Shown here one piece after another: positions 1 to 5,657 of a DNA stretch of 9,557 nucleotides; positions within the stretch are counted from its first letter, which is position 1; each line of letters begins with the position of its first letter. Both the position numbers and the translations under genes were made by a program. The notes beneath the pieces were generated by a model that made no database searches, was not told the DNA's origin, and saw nothing but the letters and a program-made list of their open reading frames with translations. The stretch covers positions 1 through 9,557 of the forward strand of contig JAEWQH010000104.1 in the NCBI GenBank assembly GCA_023399275.1, given 5' to 3'. The DNA comes from Bacillota bacterium. GTDB taxonomy: Bacteria > Bacillota > Clostridia > Christensenellales > CAG-138.

Positions 1-947
1 ATGGGGTGCAGCCCCACGCGGTCGCCAACGATCTTCGGCTCTATGATCTGGCGCACGACGATGACCACCACATAGAGAATGCCGAGGCCGATGCCCGTGG
101 CGATGTTGCCGGAGATGAGCGTAAAGACCGTCCACGGCAGCAGTATCAGACCGCTGCCGACGACTGGGAGGATATCGAACACGGCGATCGCGATGGCGAT
201 TCCTGCGGCGTTATCGACGCCGATGATGCTCAGACCGATGAAGATCTCGAGGAAAGTGATGGTCAAAATCATCGCATAGGAACGCAAATAGCTCCACAGC
301 GTGCGTCCGAGCTGAACCCGGGCGTTATGCAGTAGCGCACGCCAGCGATCGGAGAACTGACGCATGACGAACGCCTGGATCTTCGGAAAATCGACCGTGA
401 GGAATATGGTGGAGATCACCATGATGAGCACGTCGAGCAGTAGCCCCGGCGCCTTGAGCGTGGAGCTCGTGACCCACGATACGACTTGCTTGGAGATGCT
501 GACGATGGTATCGCCCAGCGTGGTCGTTACGTTGGATGCGACGACGTTGTATGCCGCCGCAGCCTCCGGGTCGAGCCGCTCCGCAAACGTCTGAATGGAG
601 GCGAATGCGTCGCTGAGCCATGGAACGATGATACTCGTATAGATGGAGGGCAGCCGCAGGAAGAAGGACTTTGCCGCGGCGAAGAGCTGAACGCCGATGA
701 CGATCAGCAGCAGGCCGACCAATGCATAGAACAGCACCACGAGCACCACCCCAGTAAGGCCGCGCGGCAGCTTGACCCGGTCGTGTAAAAAAGCGACCGC
801 GGGCTTGAGCAGCAGTGAAATCAGCAGCGCAATCAGAAACGGCATCAGCACCCCGAGCGCATACCGCGCCAGCAGGATCACGATGCCAAGGATGATGGCG
901 AAATAGAGAAAATTGATGATAAACTGACGGCGTTTTTCCAGCTTCAT
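1..947 (-). CDS. ytvI: AI-2E/YtvI-family sporulation membrane protein, 3' end outside window
   Basis: Polytopic membrane protein of the AI-2E transporter (PerM-like) family, closest in character to the spore-formers' YtvI. The 315 visible residues read without a stop from ATG at 947 to the window edge. Hydrophobic segments lie near residues 12-27, 30-48, 66-90, 168-184, 225-243, 248-272 and 284-299. A soluble stretch (about 95-165) sits between the early and late membrane segments, as is usual for the family. The signatures DILPVVGSG (258-266) followed by LLPW, and RQIIEPKIVGDRVGLHP (299-315), are the conserved C-terminal family motifs. Family members run about 340-370 residues, so roughly 30-50 are missing at the left. 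The start is supported by GAGG about 8 nt upstream (minus strand). The exact transported substrate is not known. The choice of YtvI over a general AI-2E-family exporter is an inference from similarity and the Firmicute context. It is divergent from the methionine sulfoxide reductase operon. Confidence 0.85.
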   Translation of the reverse strand, partial: MKLEKRRQFIINFLYFAIILGIVILLARYALGVLMPFLIALLISLLLKPAVAFLHDRVKLPRGLTGVVLVVLFYALVGLLLIVIGVQLFAAAKSFFLRLPSIYTSIIVPWLSDAFASIQTFAERLDPEAAAAYNVVASNVTTTLGDTIVSISKQVVSWVTSSTLKAPGLLLDVLIMVISTIFLTVDFPKIQAFVMRQFSDRWRALLHNARVQLGRTLWSYLRSYAMILTITFLEIFIGLSIIGVDNAAGIAIAIAVFDILPVVGSGLILLPWTVFTLISGNIATGIGLGILYVVVIVVRQIIEPKIVGDRVGLHP

Positions 948-970
948 ATCCAACCTCGCTTCCGTTTTCT

Positions 971-999
971 ACTTTATCATGCGCTGGAAAACTTGTAAA
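971..999 (-). promoter_or_regulatory. Candidate sigma-A-type promoter for the ytvI-like gene
   Basis: On the minus strand, TTTACA (999-994) and TAAAGT (976-971) are separated by 17 bp. The -35 matches consensus at 5 of 6 positions and the -10 at 4 of 6. Predicted transcription start is near 964, giving a leader of about 17 nt that contains the GAGG ribosome binding site. If the gene is sporulation-controlled, a sporulation sigma factor could be used instead, and I cannot exclude that. Confidence 0.4.
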
Positions 1000-1021
1000 G
1001 CGGAGCCGCTTCAACTATAAT
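993..1021 (+). promoter_or_regulatory. Sigma-A-type promoter of the msrC-mntP operon
   Basis: TTGTAA (993-998) and a perfect TATAAT (1016-1021) are spaced by 17 bp. Predicted start is near 1028, about 40 nt before the msrC ATG. The -35 overlaps, on the opposite strand, the -35 of the candidate ytvI promoter. The spacer holds the palindrome at 998-1011. Confidence 0.7.
998..1011. promoter_or_regulatory. Palindrome in the msrC promoter spacer, possible operator
   Basis: AAGCGG-AG-CCGCTT is a perfect 6-bp inverted repeat with a 2-bp centre. It lies between the -35 and -10 of the plus-strand promoter and touches the -35 of the divergent minus-strand promoter. A protein bound here would be placed to affect both directions. 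No regulator family is recognised from the sequence, and a chance palindrome is possible in GC-rich DNA. Confidence 0.35.
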
Positions 1022-1067
1022 ATTGCACAATGGTCTCATGACAGAATCGGCAACGGAGGGCAACGGA

Positions 1068-1538
1068 ATGCATACGCAGAAGATAGATTCCGTCGAGCAG
1101 CTCGATGCGCTGCTGGATGGGCGGGACGGTGTGATGGCGACGCTTGCAAACGCCAGCGCGTTTCTAAACGGGCTCCTCCCGCGGATCAACTGGGTGGGGT
1201 TTTACCTGCTGGAGCGGGGGGCGCTGCGGCTCGGCCCGTTTCAGGGAAAGCCGGCCTGCGTGCGCATCGCCGCGGGGCAGGGAGTCTGCGGTGCGGCGAT
1301 TGCGTCCAACAGCACGCAGCGCGTTGCGGATGTGCGCGCTTTTCCGGGGCACATCGCTTGCGATGAGGCGAGCCGGAGCGAACTGGTGACCGTTTTGCGT
1401 GATGAGGCCGGCATGCCGATCGGCGTACTGGACATCGACAGCCCGCATCCCGGCCGCTTCAGTGAGGAGGATGCGCGGCAGATGGAGCGCGCGGCCGAGA
1501 TCATATCCGCAAAAATCCGCGGCGCAGCGGAAAAGTAA
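1068..1538 (+). CDS. msrC: Free methionine-R-sulfoxide reductase (GAF-domain fRMsr)
   Basis: Cytoplasmic GAF-fold enzyme of 156 residues that reduces free L-methionine-(R)-S-oxide to methionine, normally recycled by thioredoxin. The three cysteines of the family are present at Cys64 (KPACVRI), Cys74 (GVCGAA) and Cys98 (HIACDEASRSELV). Their spacing of 10 and 24 residues equals that of Cys84, Cys94 and Cys118 in the E. coli enzyme. INWVGFYLL (40-48) and VLDIDSP (120-126) are further family motifs. The start at 1068 is chosen because GGAGGG (1055-1060) lies 7 nt before it. The in-frame upstream ATG at 1023 would add 15 residues that do not resemble the family, and it falls at or before the predicted transcription start. 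It is the first gene of an operon with mntP, whose start follows 16 bp after this stop. All catalytic residues are intact, so the enzyme should be active. Confidence 0.93.
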   Translation: MHTQKIDSVEQLDALLDGRDGVMATLANASAFLNGLLPRINWVGFYLLERGALRLGPFQGKPACVRIAAGQGVCGAAIASNSTQRVADVRAFPGHIACDEASRSELVTVLRDEAGMPIGVLDIDSPHPGRFSEEDARQMERAAEIISAKIRGAAEK

Positions 1539-1554
1539 GAGAGGGATTGACCAA

Positions 1555-2127
1555 ATGTCGATTGTTGAGCTGCTATTGACCGCCATTGCGCTGTCGATGG
1601 ACGCCTTTGCGGTGTCCACCTGCAAGGGGTTGAACCTGCGCACGATGAACTGGCGCCGCGCCGCGGTGATCGGCCTCTTTTTCGGCGGATTTCAGGCGCT
1701 GATGCCGCTGCTCGGCTGGCTGCTGGGCAAGCAGTTTGAATACCTGATCACCAGCCTCGATCACTGGATCGTATTCGGCCTGCTCTGTGTCATCGGCGGC
1801 AAGATGATCTACGACGCGATCAAGGGCGAGGACGCGGCAGCCTGCCAAGCGGAGGAGCGGCTGGATCTCAAGGAGTTGGTCGGACTTGCGTTTGCAACGA
1901 GTGTGGACGCGCTCGCCGTCGGGATATCGCTGGCGTTTTTGAATGTTCGGATTTTGCCGTCCGTCGCGGTGATCGGCATCACGACCTGCGCAATCTCCAT
2001 GCTCGGGGTTGCGATCGGCTGCAAATTCGGGGCAAAGTATCAGGATCGTGCAACGCTTGTCGGCGGTATCGTGCTTGTGCTCATCGGCCTGCGCATCCTG
2101 CTCGAGCATCTCGGCGTTTTCGCCTGA
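1555..2127 (+). CDS. mntP: Manganese efflux pump MntP
   Basis: Inner-membrane Mn2+ exporter of 190 residues (E. coli MntP has 188), with the usual six hydrophobic segments arranged as two related halves. The paired acidic motifs are both present: Asp16 in ALSMDAFAVS and Asp118 in ATSVDALAVG. They fall at the same residue numbers as the Asp16 and Asp118 needed in the E. coli protein. A charged cytoplasmic loop (about residues 88-107, GEDAAACQAEERLDL) separates the halves. The ATG at 1555 follows GAGGG (1541-1545) by 9 nt. A longer reading of the frame from 1399 would run through the end of msrC and is rejected. No yybP-ykoY manganese riboswitch precedes the gene. It appears to depend on the msrC promoter, linking Mn2+ homeostasis with repair of oxidised methionine. 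Confidence 0.94.
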   Translation: MSIVELLLTAIALSMDAFAVSTCKGLNLRTMNWRRAAVIGLFFGGFQALMPLLGWLLGKQFEYLITSLDHWIVFGLLCVIGGKMIYDAIKGEDAAACQAEERLDLKELVGLAFATSVDALAVGISLAFLNVRILPSVAVIGITTCAISMLGVAIGCKFGAKYQDRATLVGGIVLVLIGLRILLEHLGVFA

Positions 2128-2178
2128 TTGCAAAGGCGGGGGGCGATCTAGCACTTGCAAGGCCGTTTTGACACACGG

Positions 2179-2208
2179 AACGCTTCGAAAAGGGGGGCGT
2201 TTTTCTTT
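2179..2208 (+). terminator. Rho-independent terminator after mntP
   Basis: AACGCTTC (2179-2186) pairs with GGGGCGTT (2194-2201) through eight pairs including two G-T wobbles, around a 7-nt loop. It is followed by TTTCTTT. It sits about 50 nt after the mntP stop and just before the next strong promoter. Confidence 0.6.
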
Positions 2209-2214
2209 TATCGG

Positions 2215-2243
2215 TTGACAGACGAAGAAAAACAGGATATAAG
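2215..2243 (+). promoter_or_regulatory. Strong sigma-A-type promoter of the AbrB-ABC exporter operon
   Basis: A perfect TTGACA (2215-2220) and TATAAG (2238-2243) are spaced by 17 bp. A second, perfect TATAAT follows at 2244-2249 but is 23 bp from the -35. The -10 and leader region is AT-rich, in sharp contrast with the surrounding GC-rich genes. Predicted start is near 2250, giving a leader of about 50 nt. Confidence 0.8.
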
Positions 2244-2273
2244 TATAATTAAACGAAAAGTATGAAATAACTT
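2241..2273. promoter_or_regulatory. AAGTAT repeats in the leader, possible AbrB-type operator
   Basis: AAGTAT occurs at 2241-2246 and again at 2258-2263, 17 bp apart. A near-inverted copy, ATAACTT, lies at 2267-2273. The repeats overlap the -10 and the transcription start of the operon whose first gene is an AbrB-type DNA-binding protein. This fits autoregulation, but AbrB proteins have loose, AT-rich targets, so the assignment is an inference. Confidence 0.3.
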
Positions 2274-2298
2274 ACCAATCGCACAAAGGAGTGGAACG

Positions 2299-2592
2299 AT
2301 GAAAGCGCCAAAAGGAAAGCATATCTTCGGAACCGTCAAGGTCGGCGAAAAGGGGCAGATCGTAATACCCAAGGATGCGCGCGCCCTCTTCGGCATACAG
2401 CCGGGGGACAGCCTCGTTGTGCTGGGGGATGAGGCGGCCGGCCTTGCGCTCATCAAGAGTGATGCGTTCCTTTCGCAGGTCGCGGGCGCGATCTTTCGCA
2501 CCGCGCCGGATGCGGAGGGGAAGAGTTCGCCGGAACAGGCGGCTTACGACGAGATCGCAGAGCAGGTGCGCAGGCATGCAAACGAAGACTAG
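2299..2592 (+). CDS. AbrB/SpoVT-family DNA-binding regulator
   Basis: Protein of 97 residues with one swapped-hairpin AbrB domain near residues 8-52. The core GTVKVGEKGQIVIPKDARALFGIQPGDSLVVLGD is the classic pattern: KGQIVIPK, then a short helix, then GIQPGDSL. These proteins dimerise and bind AT-rich DNA through the N-terminal fold. The C-terminal 45 residues are charged and predicted helical, and could be an oligomerisation or effector segment. The start is fixed by AAAGGAG (2285-2291), 7 nt before ATG. It is first in the operon, 18 bp upstream of the ABC ATPase start, so it most likely regulates the exporter and itself. An antitoxin (MazE-like) role is less likely because a transporter, not a toxin, follows. 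Confidence 0.88.
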   Translation: MKAPKGKHIFGTVKVGEKGQIVIPKDARALFGIQPGDSLVVLGDEAAGLALIKSDAFLSQVAGAIFRTAPDAEGKSSPEQAAYDEIAEQVRRHANED

Positions 2593-2610
2593 CAAGAGAT
2601 GGAGAAGGAT

Positions 2611-3348
2611 ATGCGGTATTCGATCCGGGCTGAGGAACTGACAAAGGTCTACGGCGCGGTGCGCGCCGTGGATGCGCTGAGCCTCGATATCGCGCAAGGC
2701 GAGTTGTTTGCGCTGCTCGGCGTCAACGGCGCGGGCAAGACGACCACCATCAAGATGCTCTGCGGACTGACGCAGCCGACGAGCGGTGACGCTTGCCTGC
2801 TCGGGGAGAGCATCGTGCGCGCACCGCAGCGCGCGAAGGCGCATATCGGCATTTCGCCGCAGGAGACCGCGGTTGCGCGAAATCTCAGCGTGCTGGAGAA
2901 CCTCGCGCTCATGGCGCGCATCTGCGGCGCGGATGCCGCTGCGGCGCGGGAAAAAGCGCGGCGGACAGCCGAGCAGCTCGGGCTGGCGCAGATCGGCGGG
3001 AGCAGGGCAAAAACGCTCTCCGGCGGCATGCAGCGGCGGCTGAGCATCGGCATGGCGCTGATTGGTGAGCCGAAGATCCTGTTTCTGGACGAACCGACGC
3101 TTGGGCTGGACGTGATCGCCCGGCGTGAGCTCTGGGCGGTGATCCGCCGGCTCAAGGGAAGGGTGACCATACTGCTCACCACGCACTACCTCGAGGAGGT
3201 GGAGTCGCTTAGCGACCGCGTGGGCGTAATGGAGAATGGGCGGCTTGCCGCCGTCGGCACCGTTGCGGAGCTGATCACACAAACTCGAGCGGCTTGCTTT
3301 GAGGATGCGTTTGTTGCATTGGCGGCGCCAAAGGGGGAGATCGCATGA
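2611..3348 (+). CDS. ABC transporter ATP-binding protein (ABC-2 exporter type)
   Basis: Cytoplasmic ATPase subunit of 245 residues of the DrrA/CcmA-like class that energises ABC-2 exporters. All nucleotide-binding elements are intact: Walker A GVNGAGKT (37-44), Q-loop Gln84 (ISPQE), signature LSGGM (136-140), Walker B ILFLDEP (156-162) and the H-loop His192 (TTHYLEE). The start at 2611 is preferred because GGAG (2601-2604) lies 6 nt upstream. An in-frame ATG at 2599 would add four residues and has only a weak AGAG. The stop overlaps the permease start as ATGA, implying translational coupling. The substrate cannot be read from the ATPase. Drugs, peptides or lipids are typical for this class. 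Confidence 0.95.
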   Translation: MRYSIRAEELTKVYGAVRAVDALSLDIAQGELFALLGVNGAGKTTTIKMLCGLTQPTSGDACLLGESIVRAPQRAKAHIGISPQETAVARNLSVLENLALMARICGADAAAAREKARRTAEQLGLAQIGGSRAKTLSGGMQRRLSIGMALIGEPKILFLDEPTLGLDVIARRELWAVIRRLKGRVTILLTTHYLEEVESLSDRVGVMENGRLAAVGTVAELITQTRAACFEDAFVALAAPKGEIA

Positions 3349-4085
3349 ACGCGCTGACCGCCTTTTCCGGCAGGAATACAAAGGAGCTTCTGCGCGACCC
3401 GCTCAATCTCGTGTTTGGGCTTGGCTTTCCGGTGGTGCTGCTTCTGTTGATGAACGCGATTCAGCGGAGCATCCCGGTCGCGCTGTTTCAGCTCGAGCGG
3501 TTGACGCCGGGCATCGCCGTGTTTGGGCTTTCGTTTATCGCGCTCTTCTCGGCGACGCTGATCAGCAAGGATCGCTCGACGGCGTTTCTGCTGCGGCTGT
3601 TTGCCTCACCGATGCGCGCGGCGGACTATATCCTCGGCTATACGCTGCCGCTGCTGCCGATGGCGCTGGCACAGGTGCTGATTTGCTATGCGGTGGCCGG
3701 CGTGCTCGGCCTGCGCCTGACGGCAAACGTGCTGCTTGCGCTCGCCGTTTCACTGCCGACGGCGGCGCTGTTCATCGGCATCGGCCTGCTTTGCGGCAGC
3801 TTGCTCAACGACAAGCAGGTGGGCGGCGTCTGCGGGGCGCTGCTGACCAACCTCTCGGCGTGGCTCAGCGGGGCGTGGTTTGACCTTGCGCTTGTCGGCG
3901 GAGCGATTCAAAAGATCGCGTATGCGCTGCCGTTTGTTCACGCGGTGGAAGCAGGGCGCGCCGCGGTGAGCGGGGACTACGCCGCGATCATGCCGCACCT
4001 CTGGTGGGTGATCGGCTATGCCGCGCTGACGCTTGCGGCCGCCGTGCTCGCCTTTCGCCGGAAGATGCTGCGAGACAACGCCTGA
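3345..4085 (+). CDS. ABC-2 type transporter permease
   Basis: Membrane subunit of 246 residues that pairs with the preceding ATPase. Hydrophobic segments lie near residues 22-38, 55-74, 96-121, 127-150, 162-185 and 215-239, giving the six-helix ABC-2 permease pattern. The cytoplasmic loop DRSTAFLLRLFASPMRAADYILGY (about 75-98) is the typical coupling region of the family. The start overlaps the ATPase stop by 4 bp, and a purine-rich AGGGGGAG lies about 6 nt upstream. It is the last gene of the operon, with a hairpin terminator 19 bp after the stop. Length is normal for a one-domain ABC-2 permease, so a homodimer with two ATPases is expected. Substrate unknown. Confidence 0.92.
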   Translation: MNALTAFSGRNTKELLRDPLNLVFGLGFPVVLLLLMNAIQRSIPVALFQLERLTPGIAVFGLSFIALFSATLISKDRSTAFLLRLFASPMRAADYILGYTLPLLPMALAQVLICYAVAGVLGLRLTANVLLALAVSLPTAALFIGIGLLCGSLLNDKQVGGVCGALLTNLSAWLSGAWFDLALVGGAIQKIAYALPFVHAVEAGRAAVSGDYAAIMPHLWWVIGYAALTLAAAVLAFRRKMLRDNA

Positions 4086-4104
4086 TTGCCGACAGATGCA
4101 ACAT

Positions 4105-4135
4105 ACCGGCGGAGCAAGCAGCTCCGCCGGTTTTC
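4105..4135 (+). terminator. Hairpin terminator of the AbrB-ABC operon
   Basis: A perfect 11-bp stem, ACCGGCGGAGC (4105-4115) with GCTCCGCCGGT (4121-4131), surrounds the loop AAGCA and is followed by TTTCC. The T-tract is short but the stem is very stable. On the minus strand the hairpin is followed by TATGTTG, so it should terminate mainly the plus-strand operon, although the convergent regulator gene ends only 17 bp away. Confidence 0.8.
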
Positions 4136-4147
4136 CTCATAAGACCG

Positions 4148-4885
4148 TCATTTTTTGCAATAGAGGGCGATGGCATCGCTCATCAGCTTTGCCGTACCCG
4201 GGCCGAACTGGTCGAGAGACTGCGTAAAGCGCGCATCGAGCACATACATCTGCCCGAGGCCTGCAAGAATCTCGTCGGTGCAATCGTAGTAGCGCTCGCT
4301 GATGAACGCTTTCCAGCGCACCACGAGCGCCTGCACCCGCGCATCTGCAGGGCCGGCGGCGACAAGGGCTGCAAAGCCGGAAAAGATCTCCGCCGATGCG
4401 GCCGACATTTCCGCTTGGTCCGTTTCCGTCCAGCCCGCCTCTCGGCGCGTGCTTTCGCGATATGCCTCGGTATTGCCCCAGCGTGCCTTCGCCTCGGCGG
4501 CATACTGCTCGCGCAGTGCGTCGATCTCACTGGTGTCGAAGGGTTTAAACGCCATATTCGTTTCTCCTTTCATCGCATTGGAGACGAGCTTGATGAGTCG
4601 GTCCAACCGCATGCGCTTTTGCAGCAGCAGCTTTTGGTGCTCCTCCAGTGCGCGGGTTCGGTCAAACGCGGGCGATGAGAGGATTTCGGTAATTTCGGCA
4701 AGCGGGAAATCCAACTCGCGGTAAAACAGAATCTGCCAAAGCCGCTCGATCGCCGCGTCGTCGTAATACCGGTAGCCGCTTTGGTTCACCTCGCTTGGCG
4801 GCAGCAGGCCGATCTGCGCGTAATGCCGCAGCGCGCGTACGGATACGCCGGACAGCCGGCTGAGTGCCCCTATGGAAAGACGCAT
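4148..4885 (-). CDS. TipAL-type MerR-family transcriptional regulator with TipAS antibiotic-recognition domain
   Basis: Protein of 245 residues with the layout of Streptomyces TipAL. The MerR winged helix-turn-helix occupies residues 1-70 (SIGALSRLSGVSVRALRHYAQIGLLPP, then SGYRYY). A predicted coiled-coil dimerisation helix spans about 75-107, and a TipAS domain about 118-242 (RWGNTEAYRES, then WKAFISERYYDCT). TipAS domains bind thiopeptide and some other antibiotics, and in TipAL this switches on transcription from an over-spaced promoter. The start at 4885 has GGAGG (4900-4896) 10 nt upstream. An extension to 4951 would add 22 residues outside the MerR fold and is rejected. A strong internal ribosome site precedes Met111, which begins the TipAS part. 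The gene converges on the ABC exporter and is divergent from the HD/nitroreductase operon. The actual ligand is not known. Confidence 0.9.
   Translation of the reverse strand: MRLSIGALSRLSGVSVRALRHYAQIGLLPPSEVNQSGYRYYDDAAIERLWQILFYRELDFPLAEITEILSSPAFDRTRALEEHQKLLLQKRMRLDRLIKLVSNAMKGETNMAFKPFDTSEIDALREQYAAEAKARWGNTEAYRESTRREAGWTETDQAEMSAASAEIFSGFAALVAAGPADARVQALVVRWKAFISERYYDCTDEILAGLGQMYVLDARFTQSLDQFGPGTAKLMSDAIALYCKK
4553..4570 (-). promoter_or_regulatory. Internal ribosome binding site and ATG for a free TipAS domain
   Basis: Within the regulator gene, AAAGGAG (4570-4564) lies 8 nt before an in-frame ATG (4555-4553), which is Met111. That ATG falls between the coiled coil and the TipAS domain. 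It would give a 135-residue product (4555 down to 4148). Streptomyces tipA likewise makes a separate 144-residue TipAS from an internal start on the same mRNA, in excess over the full-length form. The spacing and strength here are as good as those of the other gene starts in the window. Confidence 0.6.
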
Positions 4886-4907
4886 CGTTTCTTCACCTCC
4901 AAGCGCA

Positions 4908-4938
4908 ATGGTAAACCATGCCGCAACGTCAGAGTCAA
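4908..4938 (-). promoter_or_regulatory. MerR-type promoter/operator of the TipAL-like gene
   Basis: On the minus strand, TTGACT (4938-4933) and TACCAT (4913-4908) are spaced by 19 bp, the over-long spacing typical of MerR-activated promoters. The spacer region (4915-4935) is an imperfect 21-bp dyad: AC..TG.CG on one side mirrors CG.CA..GT on the other. Predicted start is near 4901, so the leader would be only about 16 nt and begin at the GGAGG site. This fits autoregulation by the encoded MerR protein. Confidence 0.65.
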
Positions 4939-4948
4939 GCGTATTCAG

Positions 4949-4969
4949 CAAAAAAAATCAAAGGATTTT
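4949..4969. repeat. A-tract and AT-rich inverted repeat between the divergent promoters
   Basis: A run of eight A (4950-4957) leads into AAAATC-AAAG-GATTTT (4954-4969), a 6-bp inverted repeat. It lies about 45-65 bp upstream of the predicted start of the HD operon, the usual place for an UP element, and between the two divergent promoters. It could instead be an operator. No protein is recognised. Confidence 0.3.
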
Positions 4970-4979
4970 GGTTCCATCG

Positions 4980-5008
4980 TTTTCAACGGGATACCTATGT
5001 GTTATGAT
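4980..5008 (+). promoter_or_regulatory. Extended -10 promoter of the HD-hydrolase/nitroreductase operon
   Basis: TTTTCA (4980-4985) and TATGAT (5003-5008) are spaced by 17 bp, and TG at 5000-5001 makes an extended -10. Predicted start is near 5015, giving a leader of about 46 nt with AAGGAG before the first ATG. It does not overlap the MerR operator at 4915-4935. Confidence 0.6.
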
Positions 5009-5060
5009 CGATAAAGCGCAGCGTGCCGGAGCGAGAAGCCCCGGGCAGAAGGAGACGCGG

Positions 5061-5657
5061 ATGAAACAACGGGAGCTGCTGGATTTTTTGCGCAGGCTGG
5101 AGTGCCTGAAGACCAACGGGCGGCACAGCACGACCGCAGGCGGCGTAACAGAGACCGTCGCGGCGCATTCCTGGCGGCTGGCGGTGTTTGCGCTGCTGAT
5201 TCTGCCCGAATTTGAGCAAATCGACGGGGATAAGCTGATACGCATGTGCCTTGTCCATGACTTTGGCGAGGCGATTACGGGGGATATCCCTTCGTTTCTC
5301 AAGACCCAAGCCCATGAGGCAACGGAGGACAGCGCCGTACAGTCCCTGCTTTCGGCGCTGCCGCAGCCGCAGCGCGCGGAACTGAGCGGGCTGTTTGCCG
5401 AGATGGACGCGCAGCAAACGCAGGAAGCGCGGCTCTATAAGGCGCTGGATAAGCTGGAGGCCGTCATCCAGCATAACGAGAGCGATATCGGAACCTGGCT
5501 GCCACTGGAATATGAGCTGCAGCAGACCTACGCGGTTGAAAACGCAAGCGAGTTTCCGTATCTCAAGGAGCTGCGTGCGTTGATGCTTGAGGATACGCTG
5601 CGGAAGATTGAGCAAAGCAAAACCACACGGGATAAGCAGGACAAGGAGGCGCTATGA
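5061..5657 (+). CDS. HD-domain phosphohydrolase (YfbR/HDDC2-like)
   Basis: Cytoplasmic metal-dependent phosphohydrolase of 198 residues. The HD ligands are visible: His36 (ETVAAHSW), His66-Asp67 (CLVHDFGE, with Glu70) and a distal Asp130 (KALDKLEAVIQ). This arrangement with the VHDFGEAITGDIP motif is that of the YfbR/HDDC2 group. Characterised members of that group remove phosphate from deoxynucleoside 5'-monophosphates, so a nucleotidase role is likely but the substrate is inferred. The ATG at 5061 has AAGGAG (5049-5054) 6 nt upstream. A longer frame from 4872 would begin within the divergent regulator's promoter and is rejected. Its stop overlaps the nitroreductase start as ATGA. About 20 charged residues at the C-terminus (EQSKTTRDKQDKEAL) look unstructured. 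Confidence 0.88.
   Translation: MKQRELLDFLRRLECLKTNGRHSTTAGGVTETVAAHSWRLAVFALLILPEFEQIDGDKLIRMCLVHDFGEAITGDIPSFLKTQAHEATEDSAVQSLLSALPQPQRAELSGLFAEMDAQQTQEARLYKALDKLEAVIQHNESDIGTWLPLEYELQQTYAVENASEFPYLKELRALMLEDTLRKIEQSKTTRDKQDKEAL

Noticed and set aside
325..1014. Minus-strand 229-codon frame over the membrane protein gene
   Set aside because: It is out of frame with the YtvI-like protein, whose family motifs and membrane segments are clear in the other frame. The sequence is low in recognisable features.
1022..1067. Possible yybP-ykoY manganese riboswitch before the msrC-mntP operon
   Set aside because: The leader is only about 40 nt and none of the expected conserved loops are present. 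The msrC-mntP gap is 16 bp.
2244..2249. Perfect TATAAT as the -10 of the AbrB operon
   Set aside because: It is 23 bp from the TTGACA box, too far. TATAAG at 2238-2243 has the ideal 17-bp spacing.
2272..3381. Long antisense reading frame (369 codons) opposite the AbrB and ABC ATPase genes
   Set aside because: It shows Arg/His/Pro-rich composition typical of a GC-rich shadow frame, has no recognisable domain, and lies over two genes with clear motifs and ribosome sites.
4004..4678. Plus-strand 224-codon frame across the exporter terminator and regulator gene
   Set aside because: It crosses a strong terminator and is antisense to the TipAL-like gene. No domain or ribosome site is seen.
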